The notes under the pieces are model-generated. The model was not told where the DNA came from. It did not search any database and worked only from the letters and a program-made list of their open reading frames with translations. DNA of 64,000 nucleotides from Deinococcus roseus (lineage in GTDB: Bacteria; Deinococcota; Deinococci; Deinococcales; Deinococcaceae), in assembly GCF_014646895.1 (NCBI RefSeq), contig NZ_BMOD01000026.1, positions 1-64,000 on the forward strand, read 5' to 3'. Shown one piece after another: positions 1 to 9,268 of this stretch. A program made the translations under genes and the position numbers. How positions within the stretch are numbered: position 1 is the first letter of the stretch; every line of letters begins with the position of its first letter.

Positions 1-54
<54 letters not shown>

Positions 55-102
55 AGGATCGTCCTCTAGAGCTTCTTCTTCTCGTTAACCATACAGATTC
101 AT

Positions 103-131
103 CCCCTGGAGGCAACTCCGGGGGATTTTTC
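103..131 (+). terminator. Intrinsic terminator after 16S rRNA
   Basis: A 9-bp stem, CCCCTGGAG (103-111) with CTCCGGGGG (116-124), is closed by a GCAA tetraloop and followed by ATTTTTC. It sits about 50 bases after the mature 16S end, so rRNA transcription probably stops here without reading into 23S. Confidence 0.85.
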
Positions 132-183
132 TTTGTGTTGTGCTTTGTGTTGTGCTTTGTATTTGTTGTTTGGAAGACAAGCA

Positions 184-218
184 AAAGGAGCCCCTGTGTT
201 AAAGCGGGCTCCTTTTTT
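184..218. terminator. Bidirectional intrinsic terminator
   Basis: AGGAGCCC (186-193) pairs with GGGCTCCT (206-213), flanked by TTTTTT on the right and AAAA on the left. It can end the rightward rRNA transcript as backup and the leftward regulator gene that stops at 239. Confidence 0.75.
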
Positions 219-238
219 GTTGCTTTTTTTGGACCAGA

Positions 239-3184
239 TCAAGCTTGCAAAGCTTTCAGCACGTCCTGCATCAGCTGGTCTTCGGTGATGTCCAGAGGCA
301 AACCTGCCGTGCTGGGCAGTTTTTCCCGGTAGCGTTGTTCGGTGCCAGGGTGTTCTTGCAAATACACGGTGACGCTGTCCCTGAGCGTGCTGTTGAGGAG
401 GGACAGGCTGCTGAACAGGCCCTGGGTGACCAGCAAGGAAGCCCTGAGCTGGTGGGCCAGGGTCAGGCAGCACTGCAGATGGTATTTGGCCACCTCCTGC
501 TCCTGCAATTCCAGGTGGCGGTTGCCCAGGTTGAGGTGGGCCAGGGTTTCGCCCCAGGTGTAGTGGCTGATCTGGCTGGTTTGCAGGGCTTTTTGCAGGG
601 TCTGGGTGGCCTCCAGGGGCGTTTGCAGTTCGCTGAGGGCAATCAGGGTGCGGGCAATGCCTGATTGGTCCCCCACCTGTTGAAAAGTGGACAGACCGGC
701 CTGCAAAGCTTCCTGGGCGGCCTGCAGTTGCCCCTGCAACTGGTAGACCCTGCCCAGGTTGAGCAAAGAGCCTGCTCTGGCAAAAAGATCCCCCAGGTTT
801 TCGGCCTGTTCCAGGGCTTCTTGCAAGCGTTTCTGGGCACTGACGTAATGTCCGAGGTGCAGGCTGATCTGGCCCAGACCAGACAGCGAGAGGCTCATGC
901 CCCGGGTGTCCTGCAGGCTCTGGTACAGCTCCAGGGCTTTCTGGTAATCTTCTCCGGCCTGGGGGTAATTGCCCAGGACCTGGTGGGTCAGGCCGGTGTT
1001 GTAATGGGTGTTGGCTTCATGCCAGGTTTGCTGGTGCTGCGCGGCCTGTTCTCGGCTGAGCATGAACTGGGAGAGGGCACCGTAAAGGTCTCCCAGGGCC
1101 AGAGAAACCAGCCCCAGGTTGTTCAGAATGAAGGTGGTCTCTCTGGGGGAGTGTTCTTCATTGAGGCTTTGCTGCAAACAGGTGCGGGCCTCCTGAAAAC
1201 GCCCCAGGCGGTAATGGAAGCGGCCTGTGCGGGTGAGCATGGCACTGTGCAGCGGTCCAGATGTGGTGGCTGCGGCCTGCTCAAAAACCTGCACCCCCTC
1301 CAGAAACCAGCCCTTGATTTCGTGCAGCAGGAACATGCCCTGCATCATTTGCTCCAGCACTTCATGGTGCTGGGTTTTGACGGCCCAGTCCCAGGCGGTG
1401 TGAAAGTTGCTCTTGTGGGGGGTCAGCAGTTGCAGGGCTTCCTGTTGTTTGCCTCCACGCAAATTGCTGGTGTGTTCGGCCAGCAACCTGGCGTAGTATT
1501 CGGCGTGGTGCTGGTAGGCTGCCTGAGGCACTTCCGGGCGCAGATGCTGCCGGAGCACTTCCAGCATGCGGAATTCACCCATGCGGGGTTGTTGCAGCAG
1601 GCTGTGGTCGGCCAGCAAAGCCAGGGTGCCTGCACCGGTTCTGGAGATGTGCAGTGCGGCTTTGAAGTCAAACCCGCCCCAGCAGGGCACCAGGGCCACC
1701 AGGGCATTGCGGGCCTCTGCAGGGATGGTGACCAGGGTGGAATCCAGAATGCTGCGCAAACTGCGCTGGCGTTCAGGCCGGTCTGTGAGTGGCACATCCA
1801 GAAAGTCCAGGCTTTCTTTCAGATGGGAGAGGATGTCCCGGCATCCCATGAAACGGATCCAGGTGGCAGCAATTTCAATGGCCAGCGGGAAACCCGAGAG
1901 CAGTTTGCAGATTTCGGCAATCTCTTCCCTTTCCTGAATGGAAGGCAGGAACTGGGGCCGGATCCGCTGGGCAGCATAGAGGAAAAGCCTGGTGGAAGCG
2001 GCATCCCAGCCGATTTCGGGGAGCAGCAGACCGCTGAGTTCGTAAATCCATTCGCTGCGCAGCTTCAGGCGTTCGCGGGAGGTGAGCAGCAGACGCACCG
2101 GGGTGTGCTCCAGCAACCAGCCCACTTCGCGGTGGCTGGAGAGCAGTTCGGCTTCATCCAGCACCAGCAGGGGGCGGGTGTCGGTCAGGTGGTAGCGAAT
2201 GGCTTCTGCCAGGTCCCCACGGCCCAGGGCGGGAATGCTCAGGCTGTCTGCCACAGCCGAAAAGAGGGTGCTGGTGGTGACCTGCACCCAGTGCACCTTC
2301 AGGCCCTGGTTTTGCAGGTGGTGGGCGGCTTCCAGGGCCAGTCGGGTTTTGCCAATGCCTCCGGTGCCGATGATGTTGAGCAGCCTGCAGTCCGGGCGGT
2401 TCAGCAAGGCCAGCACTTCTTTGAATTCGGTGTCGCGTCCCAAAAAAATGCCCAGTTTCTGGGGCAGGGGAGAGCGTTCCGGTTTTTGCAGGGAAGCATA
2501 AACCTGCTGGGCTTGCTGGCTGGGTTCTTCTCCCAGCTCGTGGTGCAACACCTGGACCAGTGCCTGATAGATTCTGTGGATGGCAGCGTCTTCCCCTTGC
2601 TGGCGGTGCAGCTCCATGCTGCGCAGGTAGGCATCTTCCTGGATGGGGTTGTGTTGCATGGCTTCCTGCAAGACCTCCAGGGCTTCTTTGATCTGCTGGT
2701 TCTGGGCCAGCTGGCTGGCATGTTCCAGCAGCACCTCGCTGTACTGGTGGTGCAGTTGTTCCTGCAGGGTGTATTGCCAGTCTTCAAAACTGCTGCTGTC
2801 CCTCAGGTAAAAACCATGCAGAAATCGCCCATGGTAGGCGGCTCTGGCTGCACTCCAGTCTTTGTTTTGCAGGGCCTGCTGAAAAGCCCAGACATCCACC
2901 TGAAAGGCATTTCTTTGCAGGGAAATCCACTGCCCATCCAGCTGCAGCACCTCTCCCAGGGTCTGGGAGAGCCGGGAAAGTTCCTGCCTGAGGCTGCCCC
3001 TGGCTTTTTCCTCGGGTTGTTCGGGCCACAGCAATTCGGCCAATTCCAGACGGCCCACCCGCTCTGGGCTGAGGGCCAGAATGACCAGAATGGCCAGGGC
3101 TTTGCGGGTGCCCAGACGCACGGGTTGCCCTTGCTGTTCCAGCAGGGTGTGACCCAGCAACCGGAGTTGGTAGATGGTGCTCAC
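239..3184 (-). CDS. BTAD / NB-ARC ATPase / TPR transcriptional regulator
   Basis: A protein of about 981 residues of the AfsR/SARP-like regulator architecture. The N-terminal ~230 residues hold a winged-helix start (YQLRLLG, then LAELLWPE) and a bacterial transcriptional activation domain. A P-loop ATPase follows, with Walker A GTGGIGKT near 273-280 and Walker B LLVLDEAE, then the LLTSRER sensor. The C-terminal ~400 residues are TPR-like helical repeats (for example LGLVSLALGDLYGALSQF). The GTG at 3184 is preferred over ATG 3208 because TACAAT lies 7 bases before it (leaderless). That -10 is inside the palindrome GTACAATTGTAC (3187-3198), a possible autoregulatory site. Family members couple signal sensing to activation of a few promoters; the target here is unknown. 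Confidence 0.85.
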   Translation of the reverse strand: MSTIYQLRLLGHTLLEQQGQPVRLGTRKALAILVILALSPERVGRLELAELLWPEQPEEKARGSLRQELSRLSQTLGEVLQLDGQWISLQRNAFQVDVWAFQQALQNKDWSAARAAYHGRFLHGFYLRDSSSFEDWQYTLQEQLHHQYSEVLLEHASQLAQNQQIKEALEVLQEAMQHNPIQEDAYLRSMELHRQQGEDAAIHRIYQALVQVLHHELGEEPSQQAQQVYASLQKPERSPLPQKLGIFLGRDTEFKEVLALLNRPDCRLLNIIGTGGIGKTRLALEAAHHLQNQGLKVHWVQVTTSTLFSAVADSLSIPALGRGDLAEAIRYHLTDTRPLLVLDEAELLSSHREVGWLLEHTPVRLLLTSRERLKLRSEWIYELSGLLLPEIGWDAASTRLFLYAAQRIRPQFLPSIQEREEIAEICKLLSGFPLAIEIAATWIRFMGCRDILSHLKESLDFLDVPLTDRPERQRSLRSILDSTLVTIPAEARNALVALVPCWGGFDFKAALHISRTGAGTLALLADHSLLQQPRMGEFRMLEVLRQHLRPEVPQAAYQHHAEYYARLLAEHTSNLRGGKQQEALQLLTPHKSNFHTAWDWAVKTQHHEVLEQMMQGMFLLHEIKGWFLEGVQVFEQAAATTSGPLHSAMLTRTGRFHYRLGRFQEARTCLQQSLNEEHSPRETTFILNNLGLVSLALGDLYGALSQFMLSREQAAQHQQTWHEANTHYNTGLTHQVLGNYPQAGEDYQKALELYQSLQDTRGMSLSLSGLGQISLHLGHYVSAQKRLQEALEQAENLGDLFARAGSLLNLGRVYQLQGQLQAAQEALQAGLSTFQQVGDQSGIARTLIALSELQTPLEATQTLQKALQTSQISHYTWGETLAHLNLGNRHLELQEQEVAKYHLQCCLTLAHQLRASLLVTQGLFSSLSLLNSTLRDSVTVYLQEHPGTEQRYREKLPSTAGLPLDITEDQLMQDVLKALQA

Positions 3185-3254
3185 GCGTACAATTGTACCC
3201 TGTTTCATTCAACAGGTTCTGGCTGCACTGCTTGATTTCTGGGGGGTGCTGGGA

Positions 3255-3974
3255 TCAGAAACGAAAGCGGGACGGTGAATTCTCTCCAGCCTGCTTGCTT
3301 TTGGCATGCCTGCGCAGGACATTCACTGCACCTTCCAGCTGCGAGAAATTGATTTTGCCATTGCGGTCTCTGGACCCGGCTCCAAACTGGATGCCCTGCA
3401 CTCCACTGCGTTCCAGAAAGGGTTTCAGGTTGTCTGAAGTCAGGCCTGTGCTGTCTGCCACCACAGGAAGGCTGGGTTTGTCCAGCTGCACCAGCTGTTG
3501 AATCTGACTTTCTCCGGCCACTGCAGTTTCGGCCTGGCCCCGGGTGACCACCTGCCGCACCATGGGGTACAGGGCCAGTTGCAGGTAATTTTTGACCAGA
3601 TCCTGGGTCTGGTCAAAGGCCTGGTTGATGTTGACGCTGAACCCATGGGTGATGGCATCTTCCAGCAAATCCCAGTCCATTACGGTGTTGTGCAGGGCCC
3701 CAAAGGTGATGTTGCGGATGCCGTGGTTCCAGTACAGCTCCAGAATTTTCAGGGTCCTGCGCCTGCGCCCTTCTTCATAAAAGTAATTGTCGATGTCCGG
3801 GCGAACCAGAATGGACATGGGAATCCGGGCAGCGTCTGTGCACAGGCCAATGGTTTTCAGGTCCGGGCTGATGCCCCCCTCTTTGAGGTTGCGCACCAGC
3901 AACAGTGAGGTGATGCCGGCATGCTGGGTCTCCCTCACCTCCATGGCATTTTCAACGACGACCTCGGCAATCAT
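3255..3974 (-). CDS. CutC-family TIM-barrel protein (divergent)
   Basis: 239 residues, close to the usual CutC length. The order of motifs fits CutC: an N-terminal strand and VRNLKEGGISPD (GGISP at 33-37), IPMSILVRP, an FGAL turn, a NQAFDQTQD segment in the place of the HRAFD motif, and a late VADSTGLTSDNLKPF part with a C-terminal glycine-rich strand. CutC is an old copper-homeostasis assignment with no proven activity. The sequence departs from the family at several conserved places, so only the fold family is claimed. The start ATG follows TATGCT by 6 bases, consistent with a leaderless mRNA. Confidence 0.6.
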   Translation of the reverse strand: MIAEVVVENAMEVRETQHAGITSLLLVRNLKEGGISPDLKTIGLCTDAARIPMSILVRPDIDNYFYEEGRRRRTLKILELYWNHGIRNITFGALHNTVMDWDLLEDAITHGFSVNINQAFDQTQDLVKNYLQLALYPMVRQVVTRGQAETAVAGESQIQQLVQLDKPSLPVVADSTGLTSDNLKPFLERSGVQGIQFGAGSRDRNGKINFSQLEGAVNVLRRHAKSKQAGENSPSRFRF

Positions 3975-4178
3975 GCCTTCAGCATATCAGGTGTGGGCGG
4001 CAGACGATGGAATTTTGATGGGAGGGTTGTTGAGGGTTTTGCCATCAAACAGCTTTTCTGTTGCAAGAAGCAACAATAGCTGACCCCTGAAACAGCTCTG
4101 AAAGGTACGTAAGCAGAGTGTAAAAAATTCAGCAACTGCTCAGCAAGGCCGTCACAGACGCTTTGCAAAAAACAACAG

Positions 4179-4208
4179 TTGACACTTTTTCTGAAACTCA
4201 GCTAAGCT
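4179..4208 (+). promoter_or_regulatory. Promoter of the HD-GYP gene leader
   Basis: TTGACA at 4179-4184 and TAAGCT at 4203-4208 are separated by 18 bases. Transcription would start near 4215, about 20 bases ahead of the riboswitch. Confidence 0.6.
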
Positions 4209-4233
4209 CGAAAGAGAAGTGGCATCAAGCCCA

Positions 4234-4307
4234 CTCATGAGACCTGGAAGCACATTCCGTATGCGGGCACCTGGAATGTGTGGAGTCAATGGTGCGACCG
4301 GCATGAG
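4234..4307 (+). ncRNA. c-di-GMP-II riboswitch (copy A)
   Basis: The leader carries the class II signature: GGGCACC (4265-4271) and GGTGCGACCGGC (4291-4302), whose GCACC and GGTGC pair. An outer helix is formed by CTCATG (4234-4239) and CATGAG (4302-4307). A further pairing joins ACATTCC with GGAATGT. Copy B at 17263-17341 keeps the single-stranded bases while these helices change on both sides, which is true covariation. Class II switches are known from Clostridia and Deinococcus. No terminator follows; the ribosome-binding site lies in a stretch that can fold (GGCA with TGCC just before the ATG), so translational control is inferred. Confidence 0.88.
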
Positions 4308-4368
4308 GAGAAATTCTGTGATCCCCTCGGACAACATGCTGGCATGCCCCTGCAGGAAGGACGCTGCC

Positions 4369-6405
4369 ATGACCGTTTCTTATCCCACACAACAGCAGGT
4401 GGCTTTTTCTGCAACAGAAGATTCAGGTCTGGAGATCAGCTGTTCAGGCGTGCATTTCATCCAGAGGTCTGAACCCAGCCAGAACATCCAGGAGCCAACC
4501 CTGTCTTCTGGGGCTTCAGAATTGTTGGAGGCGGCTTTCTGGTTGAATCCCCTCCCCATGTGGGTGTACGAACAGCACACCCTGCGGTTTCTGGAGGTCA
4601 ACCAGGCAGCCCTGAACCAATACGGTTACACCCGTGAAGAATTCCTGCGCCTGACCCTGCTGGACATCCGCCCTGCAACAGAAAAACCTGTGCTGGTCCA
4701 GTATTTCAGGACCCTGCAGGCAGCAGAGACGGAGGAAGATCAGGTCTGGCTGCACCAGAAAAAGAACGGCCAGTGCATGGAGGTGCAGGTGCAGGGACAG
4801 GACCTGCACTTTCAGGGCAAGCAGGCCAGACTGGTGGTGGTCTCGGATGTCACCGAGAAAAACCGCATGCGGCAGGCCCTGCAGGAAAACCAGGCCCAGT
4901 TCCAGCTGATTGCAGAGAACACCGTCAACCTGATTTTGCGGTTTGACCAGAACTTTCATGCCACCTACGTTTCACCGTCCATCACGGCCATTCTGGGGTA
5001 CAGCACCGAGGCGTTTCTCAGCATTCCAGATTATGGGTACATCCACCCGGAGGATCTGGAAAGGGTCAAGCAGTCGGTCCATGAAGCGGTGGAGGGTCAC
5101 TTAGACCAGCACATTCTGGAATACCGCATTCAGCACAAAGAAGGCCACCATCTGTGGTGCGAAACCGCTTTCCGGCTGATCTGGGAAGGGGACAGCTTTC
5201 AGGGGTTCATCTCCTCCAGCCTGGACATCACAGAACGGGTGGTGGCCCGCCAGCAACTGCTGGCTTCGCTGGACACTTCCGCACAACTGGTGATGCTGGC
5301 CGAAGAACTGGAAGAGGCCAGCGACCCTGCCGATGTGATCCGTCTGGCCCTCAAGCACTGCACCCGGGTGATTCCTTTCGATTACGGCATGTTTGTGACG
5401 GTGCGGGACCACCAGTATCAGGTGGGATCCTGCCTGAACCTGCTCCCAGAGGAAGGAGAGCATTTGTTGCAGCAGTACCTCAGGGTTTCGGGACCCCGTT
5501 TGCTGCATGCGTTCCTCAGTGAAACCCCGGCGTTCTTTGGGGCTGGGGAAGCCATCTGTGAGCCTGCCGAAGCGTTGCCCCGCGCTGGTGCCCACCAACT
5601 GGCCGTGCTTCCTGTGACTGCCGATGGTCGGATTCAGGGGTTTCTGGCGCTGGGCACCCGCAAAGACCAGGTGCATTTCAGCGAAGATGCCCGGCGAATC
5701 CTGCGTGCCGTGCGGGACCGCATTTCCCACGCTTTTGAACGCAACACCTACATCGAGAAACTCTCTTCCAGCCGCGAAGAAACCCTGAAGGCCATCGGGA
5801 TGGTGCTGGAATACCGCGATTACGAAACCAAGGGCCACACCGACAGGGTGGTTCAGCTTTCGGATTTGCTGGGCCGGGCCATGGGCCTCAGTGGAGATGC
5901 CCTTGATGCCCTCAGGTGGGGGGCCTACCTGCACGACACCGGAAAAATTGCCATTTCAGACCACATCCTGCTCAAGCCGGGTCGCCTGACTCCAGAGGAG
6001 TTTGAAGCGGTGAAAAAACACAGCGAAATTGGTTTTGAGATGCTGAAACACATCCCCAGTCTGCCAACCTCCACTTTAGAGGTGATCCTGCACCACCACG
6101 AAAAATGGGATGGAGGAGGGTATCCCAGAGGTTTGCGTGGGCATTCCATTCCGCTGGCTGCAAGGATTTTCACGGTGGTGGATGTGTATGATGCCCTGAT
6201 CTCCAGACGGCCCTACAAGGAACCCTTCAGCCATGAAGCTGCCATGCAGGAAATCCAGCGCTGTGCAGGCAGCATGTTTGATCCGCAGGTGGTGCAGGTG
6301 TTCAGCGAAATGATGGAGCAGCACGCAGCACCAGAACAACCAGAAGCAGACCTTCAAGAAGCAGACCTTCAACAAAGCGAGCAGCTTCCCCGGGAAGCCT
6401 GCTGA
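4369..6405 (+). CDS. PAS-PAS-GAF-HD-GYP cyclic-di-GMP phosphodiesterase
   Basis: About 678 residues. Two PAS domains come first (around 45-165 and 170-295; the second shows IAENTVNLILRFD and TYVSPSITAILGYS), then a GAF domain (about 300-465) and an HD-GYP hydrolase domain (about 480-650). The metal-binding HD pair is H522-D523 in LHDTGK and the GYP motif is at 584-586 in DGGGYPRG. Such enzymes degrade c-di-GMP. The start at 4369 follows CAGGAAGG by 8 bases; an open frame extends further upstream but only through the riboswitch. A riboswitch sensing the substrate of the encoded enzyme suggests feedback. The end carries a 15-base direct repeat that gives EADLQEADLQ. Confidence 0.9.
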   Translation: MTVSYPTQQQVAFSATEDSGLEISCSGVHFIQRSEPSQNIQEPTLSSGASELLEAAFWLNPLPMWVYEQHTLRFLEVNQAALNQYGYTREEFLRLTLLDIRPATEKPVLVQYFRTLQAAETEEDQVWLHQKKNGQCMEVQVQGQDLHFQGKQARLVVVSDVTEKNRMRQALQENQAQFQLIAENTVNLILRFDQNFHATYVSPSITAILGYSTEAFLSIPDYGYIHPEDLERVKQSVHEAVEGHLDQHILEYRIQHKEGHHLWCETAFRLIWEGDSFQGFISSSLDITERVVARQQLLASLDTSAQLVMLAEELEEASDPADVIRLALKHCTRVIPFDYGMFVTVRDHQYQVGSCLNLLPEEGEHLLQQYLRVSGPRLLHAFLSETPAFFGAGEAICEPAEALPRAGAHQLAVLPVTADGRIQGFLALGTRKDQVHFSEDARRILRAVRDRISHAFERNTYIEKLSSSREETLKAIGMVLEYRDYETKGHTDRVVQLSDLLGRAMGLSGDALDALRWGAYLHDTGKIAISDHILLKPGRLTPEEFEAVKKHSEIGFEMLKHIPSLPTSTLEVILHHHEKWDGGGYPRGLRGHSIPLAARIFTVVDVYDALISRRPYKEPFSHEAAMQEIQRCAGSMFDPQVVQVFSEMMEQHAAPEQPEADLQEADLQQSEQLPREAC

Positions 6406-6442
6406 AGCCAGCAAACACCGGAGAAGCTGCCAGAAACCCTGT

Positions 6443-7507
6443 TCAGGGCAAGAAGGCCAGACCCACCGGAGAGGGGCAGGGGAACAGGTCGCCTGCCTGC
6501 AGGATGCCAGTCTCTTCATTCCGTTTGAAGACCAGAATGCTGTTGCTGTTCTGGTTGGCAGCCAGCAAAAAGTGGGCATCTGGAGAGAGCACCAGGCCAC
6601 GGGGAACCTCTCCCTGGGTGGACACGTTTTCCAGCAGGGTCAATTCTGCCGTGTCCGGGTGGACGCTGAACACAGCAATGCTGTCATGGCCCCGGTTGCC
6701 CACATAAATGAATTTTCCATCCGGGCTGACCAGCACCTCAGAGGGGGTGTTTTTCTGGTCCTGGGCCTCTGCAGGCAGGGTGGAGGCGATGTTCAGCAGC
6801 GTCATGGTGCCTGTGGCAGGTTCCACCATCAGACTGGCCACCTGGGAAGAAAGTTCCAGCGCAACGAAAGCACGGGTGCCCGAGGCATCAAACTGGATGT
6901 GTCTGGGACCGGAGCAGGATGGGAAAGCCACAATCTGGGTGCGGCTCAGGGGACCGTCAGGCCCTTGCAGGTCATAGACGTACACCTCGTCTGTGCCGAG
7001 GTTGGTGGCGGCCATGTACCTGCCGCCGGGATGGGGGCGGATGCAGTGGGCATGGGGGTCTTCGTGGGGTTCTCTGACCACATGGTGCTCGTGGCAGTCT
7101 ACAGCCACATGGGGCAGCAAAGCACCATCTGCGTTGATGGGGTAGGCCAGCACAGAGGTTTTGCCAATGTAGTTGGCTGCAAATGCAAATTGACCCGACA
7201 GATCTGTGCTGACAAAAGCCGTGGCCCATTCCAGCGCAGACTGGGCGCTGCGGATGCGCAGACCCCAGTCGTGGATTTCATAACTGAAGATGGCTCCATG
7301 TTCGGTTTCACTGACGGCCAGCAGGGTTTTGCCGTCTGGACGCACTGCCACAAAGGTGGGATTGGGCAACTCTGCCACCAGTTTCGCCCCGGAAAGCTGT
7401 CCGCTCTCGGGGTCGAGTTCCATCTGGTAAATGCCTTTTCCAGAGGCGCTGGGAACATGGGGAAGGTTCTGGGTGTAGGTGGCAACATAAAAACGTTGTG
7501 TGGTCAT
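6443..7507 (-). CDS. Lactonase, seven-bladed beta-propeller (6-phosphogluconolactonase type)
   Basis: About 354 residues with the repeating blade pattern of the YbhE/Pgl lactonase family: FYVATYTQ at the start, NPTFVAVRPDGKTLLAVSE, GPRHIQFDASGTRAFVALE, PSEVLVSPDGKFIYVGNRG, and PRGLVLSPDAHFLLAANQNS near the end. Characterised members open 6-phosphogluconolactone in the pentose phosphate pathway, but many family members have other lactone substrates. ATG 7507 is chosen because CAGGAGT lies just before it; the frame stays open 13 codons further upstream without a comparable site. It is convergent with the HD-GYP gene, 37 bases apart. Confidence 0.82.
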   Translation of the reverse strand: MTTQRFYVATYTQNLPHVPSASGKGIYQMELDPESGQLSGAKLVAELPNPTFVAVRPDGKTLLAVSETEHGAIFSYEIHDWGLRIRSAQSALEWATAFVSTDLSGQFAFAANYIGKTSVLAYPINADGALLPHVAVDCHEHHVVREPHEDPHAHCIRPHPGGRYMAATNLGTDEVYVYDLQGPDGPLSRTQIVAFPSCSGPRHIQFDASGTRAFVALELSSQVASLMVEPATGTMTLLNIASTLPAEAQDQKNTPSEVLVSPDGKFIYVGNRGHDSIAVFSVHPDTAELTLLENVSTQGEVPRGLVLSPDAHFLLAANQNSNSILVFKRNEETGILQAGDLFPCPSPVGLAFLP

Positions 7508-7741
7508 GGGACTCCTGATGGGCACCAAAAAGGTGCGAGAGGTCAAATCAAGGCTGCAGATGGGAGCAATCCAGCAAGCTGTGGACGCGCATCTTCAATG
7601 CTATACGATGCTACGCTGCTGCCCGGCCAGAGAAAGTGAAGTTTCAGGGAATGCTTTCTGAAAAGCCCGTGGGAATTGTCATGGTGTTTGCTGGCAAGAA
7701 GCGCATGCTGGAGAAAACATTTCTTGCAAAGAAGGTGAACC

Positions 7742-7879
7742 ATGAACAAAACCACCAGCAAATCCGTGGCCAGAAAAGCCTCCAGCCTGATGCGCAACAA
7801 GAGCACCAGCAAGAAGGTCAAAAGTGTGGCAGCCAGTGCACTGTCTCAGGTGGAAAAGAAGAAAACCAAAGGCTCATGA
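7742..7879 (+). CDS. Small basic protein, 45 residues
   Basis: ATG 7742 is preceded by AAGAAGGTG and opens a 45-codon frame ending in TGA at 7877. The product is rich in Lys, Ser and Ala (starts MNKTTSKSVARKAS, ends KKKTKGS), with no membrane segment. A strong terminator follows 22 bases later. The ribosome site, codon use and terminator support a real gene. Function is not recognised; a nucleic-acid-binding role would fit the charge but is a guess. Confidence 0.65.
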   Translation: MNKTTSKSVARKASSLMRNKSTSKKVKSVAASALSQVEKKKTKGS

Positions 7880-7900
7880 AAGCACCCACAGCCAGACAAA

Positions 7901-7930
7901 AGATCCCCGGAAAACCGGGGATCTGGTTTT
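7901..7930. terminator. Intrinsic terminator between convergent genes
   Basis: AGATCCCCGG (7901-7910) pairs with CCGGGGATCT (7915-7924) around an AAAA loop and is followed by GGTTTT. It can serve the small basic protein gene on the left and the channel-type gene on the right. Confidence 0.85.
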
Positions 7931-7945
7931 GATGAAGTGGGCGGT

Positions 7946-9199
7946 TCAGTCGGTGGGGTTGTTGAAGGCGGAAGAAGCGGTGGAAGGTCCGGTGGTGTTG
8001 CTGGGTTTTTCCAGCTGCTGGCGCCAGCGTTCGGTGATCTTGCCTGCAGTGTCTCTGGAGCCCAGTCCGAAAGCCAGGGCGAAAGCCACTGCAATGGCTC
8101 CCAGGGTCAGTCCGAAAGCCAGGTTGACGATCTCGTTGGCGATGCCCATCTGGCGCAGGGCCATGGCTCCAAAGAGGGCGATGGTGGCCCAGCGTGCAAC
8201 CCCTGAGAGCAGGCGTCCGTTGGCTCCGCTGGCCCGACTTGCCACGCCTGCCAGCAGGTTGGCCACCAGCAGACCCACGGTGAAGATCACCATGCCCAGA
8301 GCGATCTGTCCGATCAACTGGATGAAGTTGCGGGTCAGGTTGGCCAGGGACTCTGCGTGCAGCAGTTCAAAAGCCGAGACCAGGGCAAACAGCACGATGG
8401 CAGCGTGCACCACATGGCCCACAATGGCACTGGGGGTGGCATTGCCCGTGGCGGTGGCAGGGCTGCCTGTCTGCTGGAAACCGATCATCTGGGGCAGGCG
8501 GTCAAAATCCAGGCTGGTGAGCAGGCCGCGCACCAGATCACTCACAAAGCGCCCGACAAAGAAGGCCAGGGCCACCACGGCCACTGCAGCGAAGATGTTG
8601 GGGAGGGCCGCCAGAATGCGGTTCAGCATGTCGCTGATGGGCTGGGTGATCGAGGTCAGGTTCAGGGCATCCAGAGCGGCGGTGAGGAAAGGAATGATCA
8701 CCAGTCCGTACACCACGATGCCCAGCAGGTTGGAAACCTGTGTTCCGGCAGGCATGCCAGCGCGCATGGTCAGGCGATCCACTCCAGCGGTGGCGGCCAC
8801 ATTGGTGACCAGGGAGCGCAGCAGTTTGGCCACAAAAGCCCCGATCACCATGATCACCACGGCTCCAAAAATTCTGGGAATGAAAGTCAGGAAGTTGTTG
8901 AGGAAACTGGTGGCCGGAGCCAGCAGGCTGTTGAGGCCCAGGGCCCCCAGAATGCCGGGCAGAAAGAACAGCAGCACCAGACCGTAGACAATGTCTCCGA
9001 TGGTCTTGCTGATCTTGACGGGTTGCCCCTGTTGTTGCCGGGCCAGACGTTCATCCACACGGGTGGCCTGCAGGCCCTTGGTGGTGAGTGTGCGGGCCAC
9101 AGTGGCCACCACAAAAGCCACCACGGCCAGCAAAATGGCCGTCAGCAAATGCGGCAGATAATCCAGAAACTGTTGGGTGTACACCTGCATGGTATCCAT
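7946..9199 (-). CDS. Mechanosensitive-channel-type membrane protein (TM-helix repeat family)
   Basis: About 417 residues, mostly hydrophobic, with at least eight membrane helices in repeated pairs, such as LLTAILLAVVAFVVATVA, IFGAVVIMVIGAFVAKLL and IFAAVAVVALAFFVGRFV. Each pair is followed by a similar amphipathic stretch (VARTLTTKGL, LLRSLVTNVA, FVSDLVRGLL), which is the conserved TM-helix repeat found in a branch of MscS-related proteins. It lacks a recognisable cytoplasmic MscS beta domain. ATG 9199 follows GGGGAGGAACC; the frame opens 41 codons earlier but those cover the promoter. A role in osmotic pressure release is inferred from the family. Confidence 0.75.
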   Translation of the reverse strand: MDTMQVYTQQFLDYLPHLLTAILLAVVAFVVATVARTLTTKGLQATRVDERLARQQQGQPVKISKTIGDIVYGLVLLFFLPGILGALGLNSLLAPATSFLNNFLTFIPRIFGAVVIMVIGAFVAKLLRSLVTNVAATAGVDRLTMRAGMPAGTQVSNLLGIVVYGLVIIPFLTAALDALNLTSITQPISDMLNRILAALPNIFAAVAVVALAFFVGRFVSDLVRGLLTSLDFDRLPQMIGFQQTGSPATATGNATPSAIVGHVVHAAIVLFALVSAFELLHAESLANLTRNFIQLIGQIALGMVIFTVGLLVANLLAGVASRASGANGRLLSGVARWATIALFGAMALRQMGIANEIVNLAFGLTLGAIAVAFALAFGLGSRDTAGKITERWRQQLEKPSNTTGPSTASSAFNNPTD

Positions 9200-9239
9200 G
9201 GTTCCTCCCCGAAACCCTGCTGTGCAGGGTTCCTGTCCT

Positions 9240-9268
9240 TCAATAAGAAGCCTCAAATGGTCTGTCAA
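9240..9268 (-). promoter_or_regulatory. Promoter of the MscS-type gene
   Basis: Read on the minus strand: TTGACA (9268-9263), 17 bases, TATTGA (9245-9240). This puts the start of transcription about 35 bases before ATG 9199. The rest of 9200-9464 is A+T-rich and holds no gene that can be supported. Confidence 0.6.

Noticed and set aside
665..3235. Very long plus-strand open frame antisense to the BTAD regulator
   Set aside because: It mirrors the codon pattern of the G+C-rich gene on the other strand, has no ribosome site or domain motif, and the minus-strand protein has clear domains.
7601..7741. Extended coding start upstream of the 45-residue basic protein
   Set aside because: A different frame is open there but has no ribosome site; AAGAAGGTG directly precedes ATG 7742.
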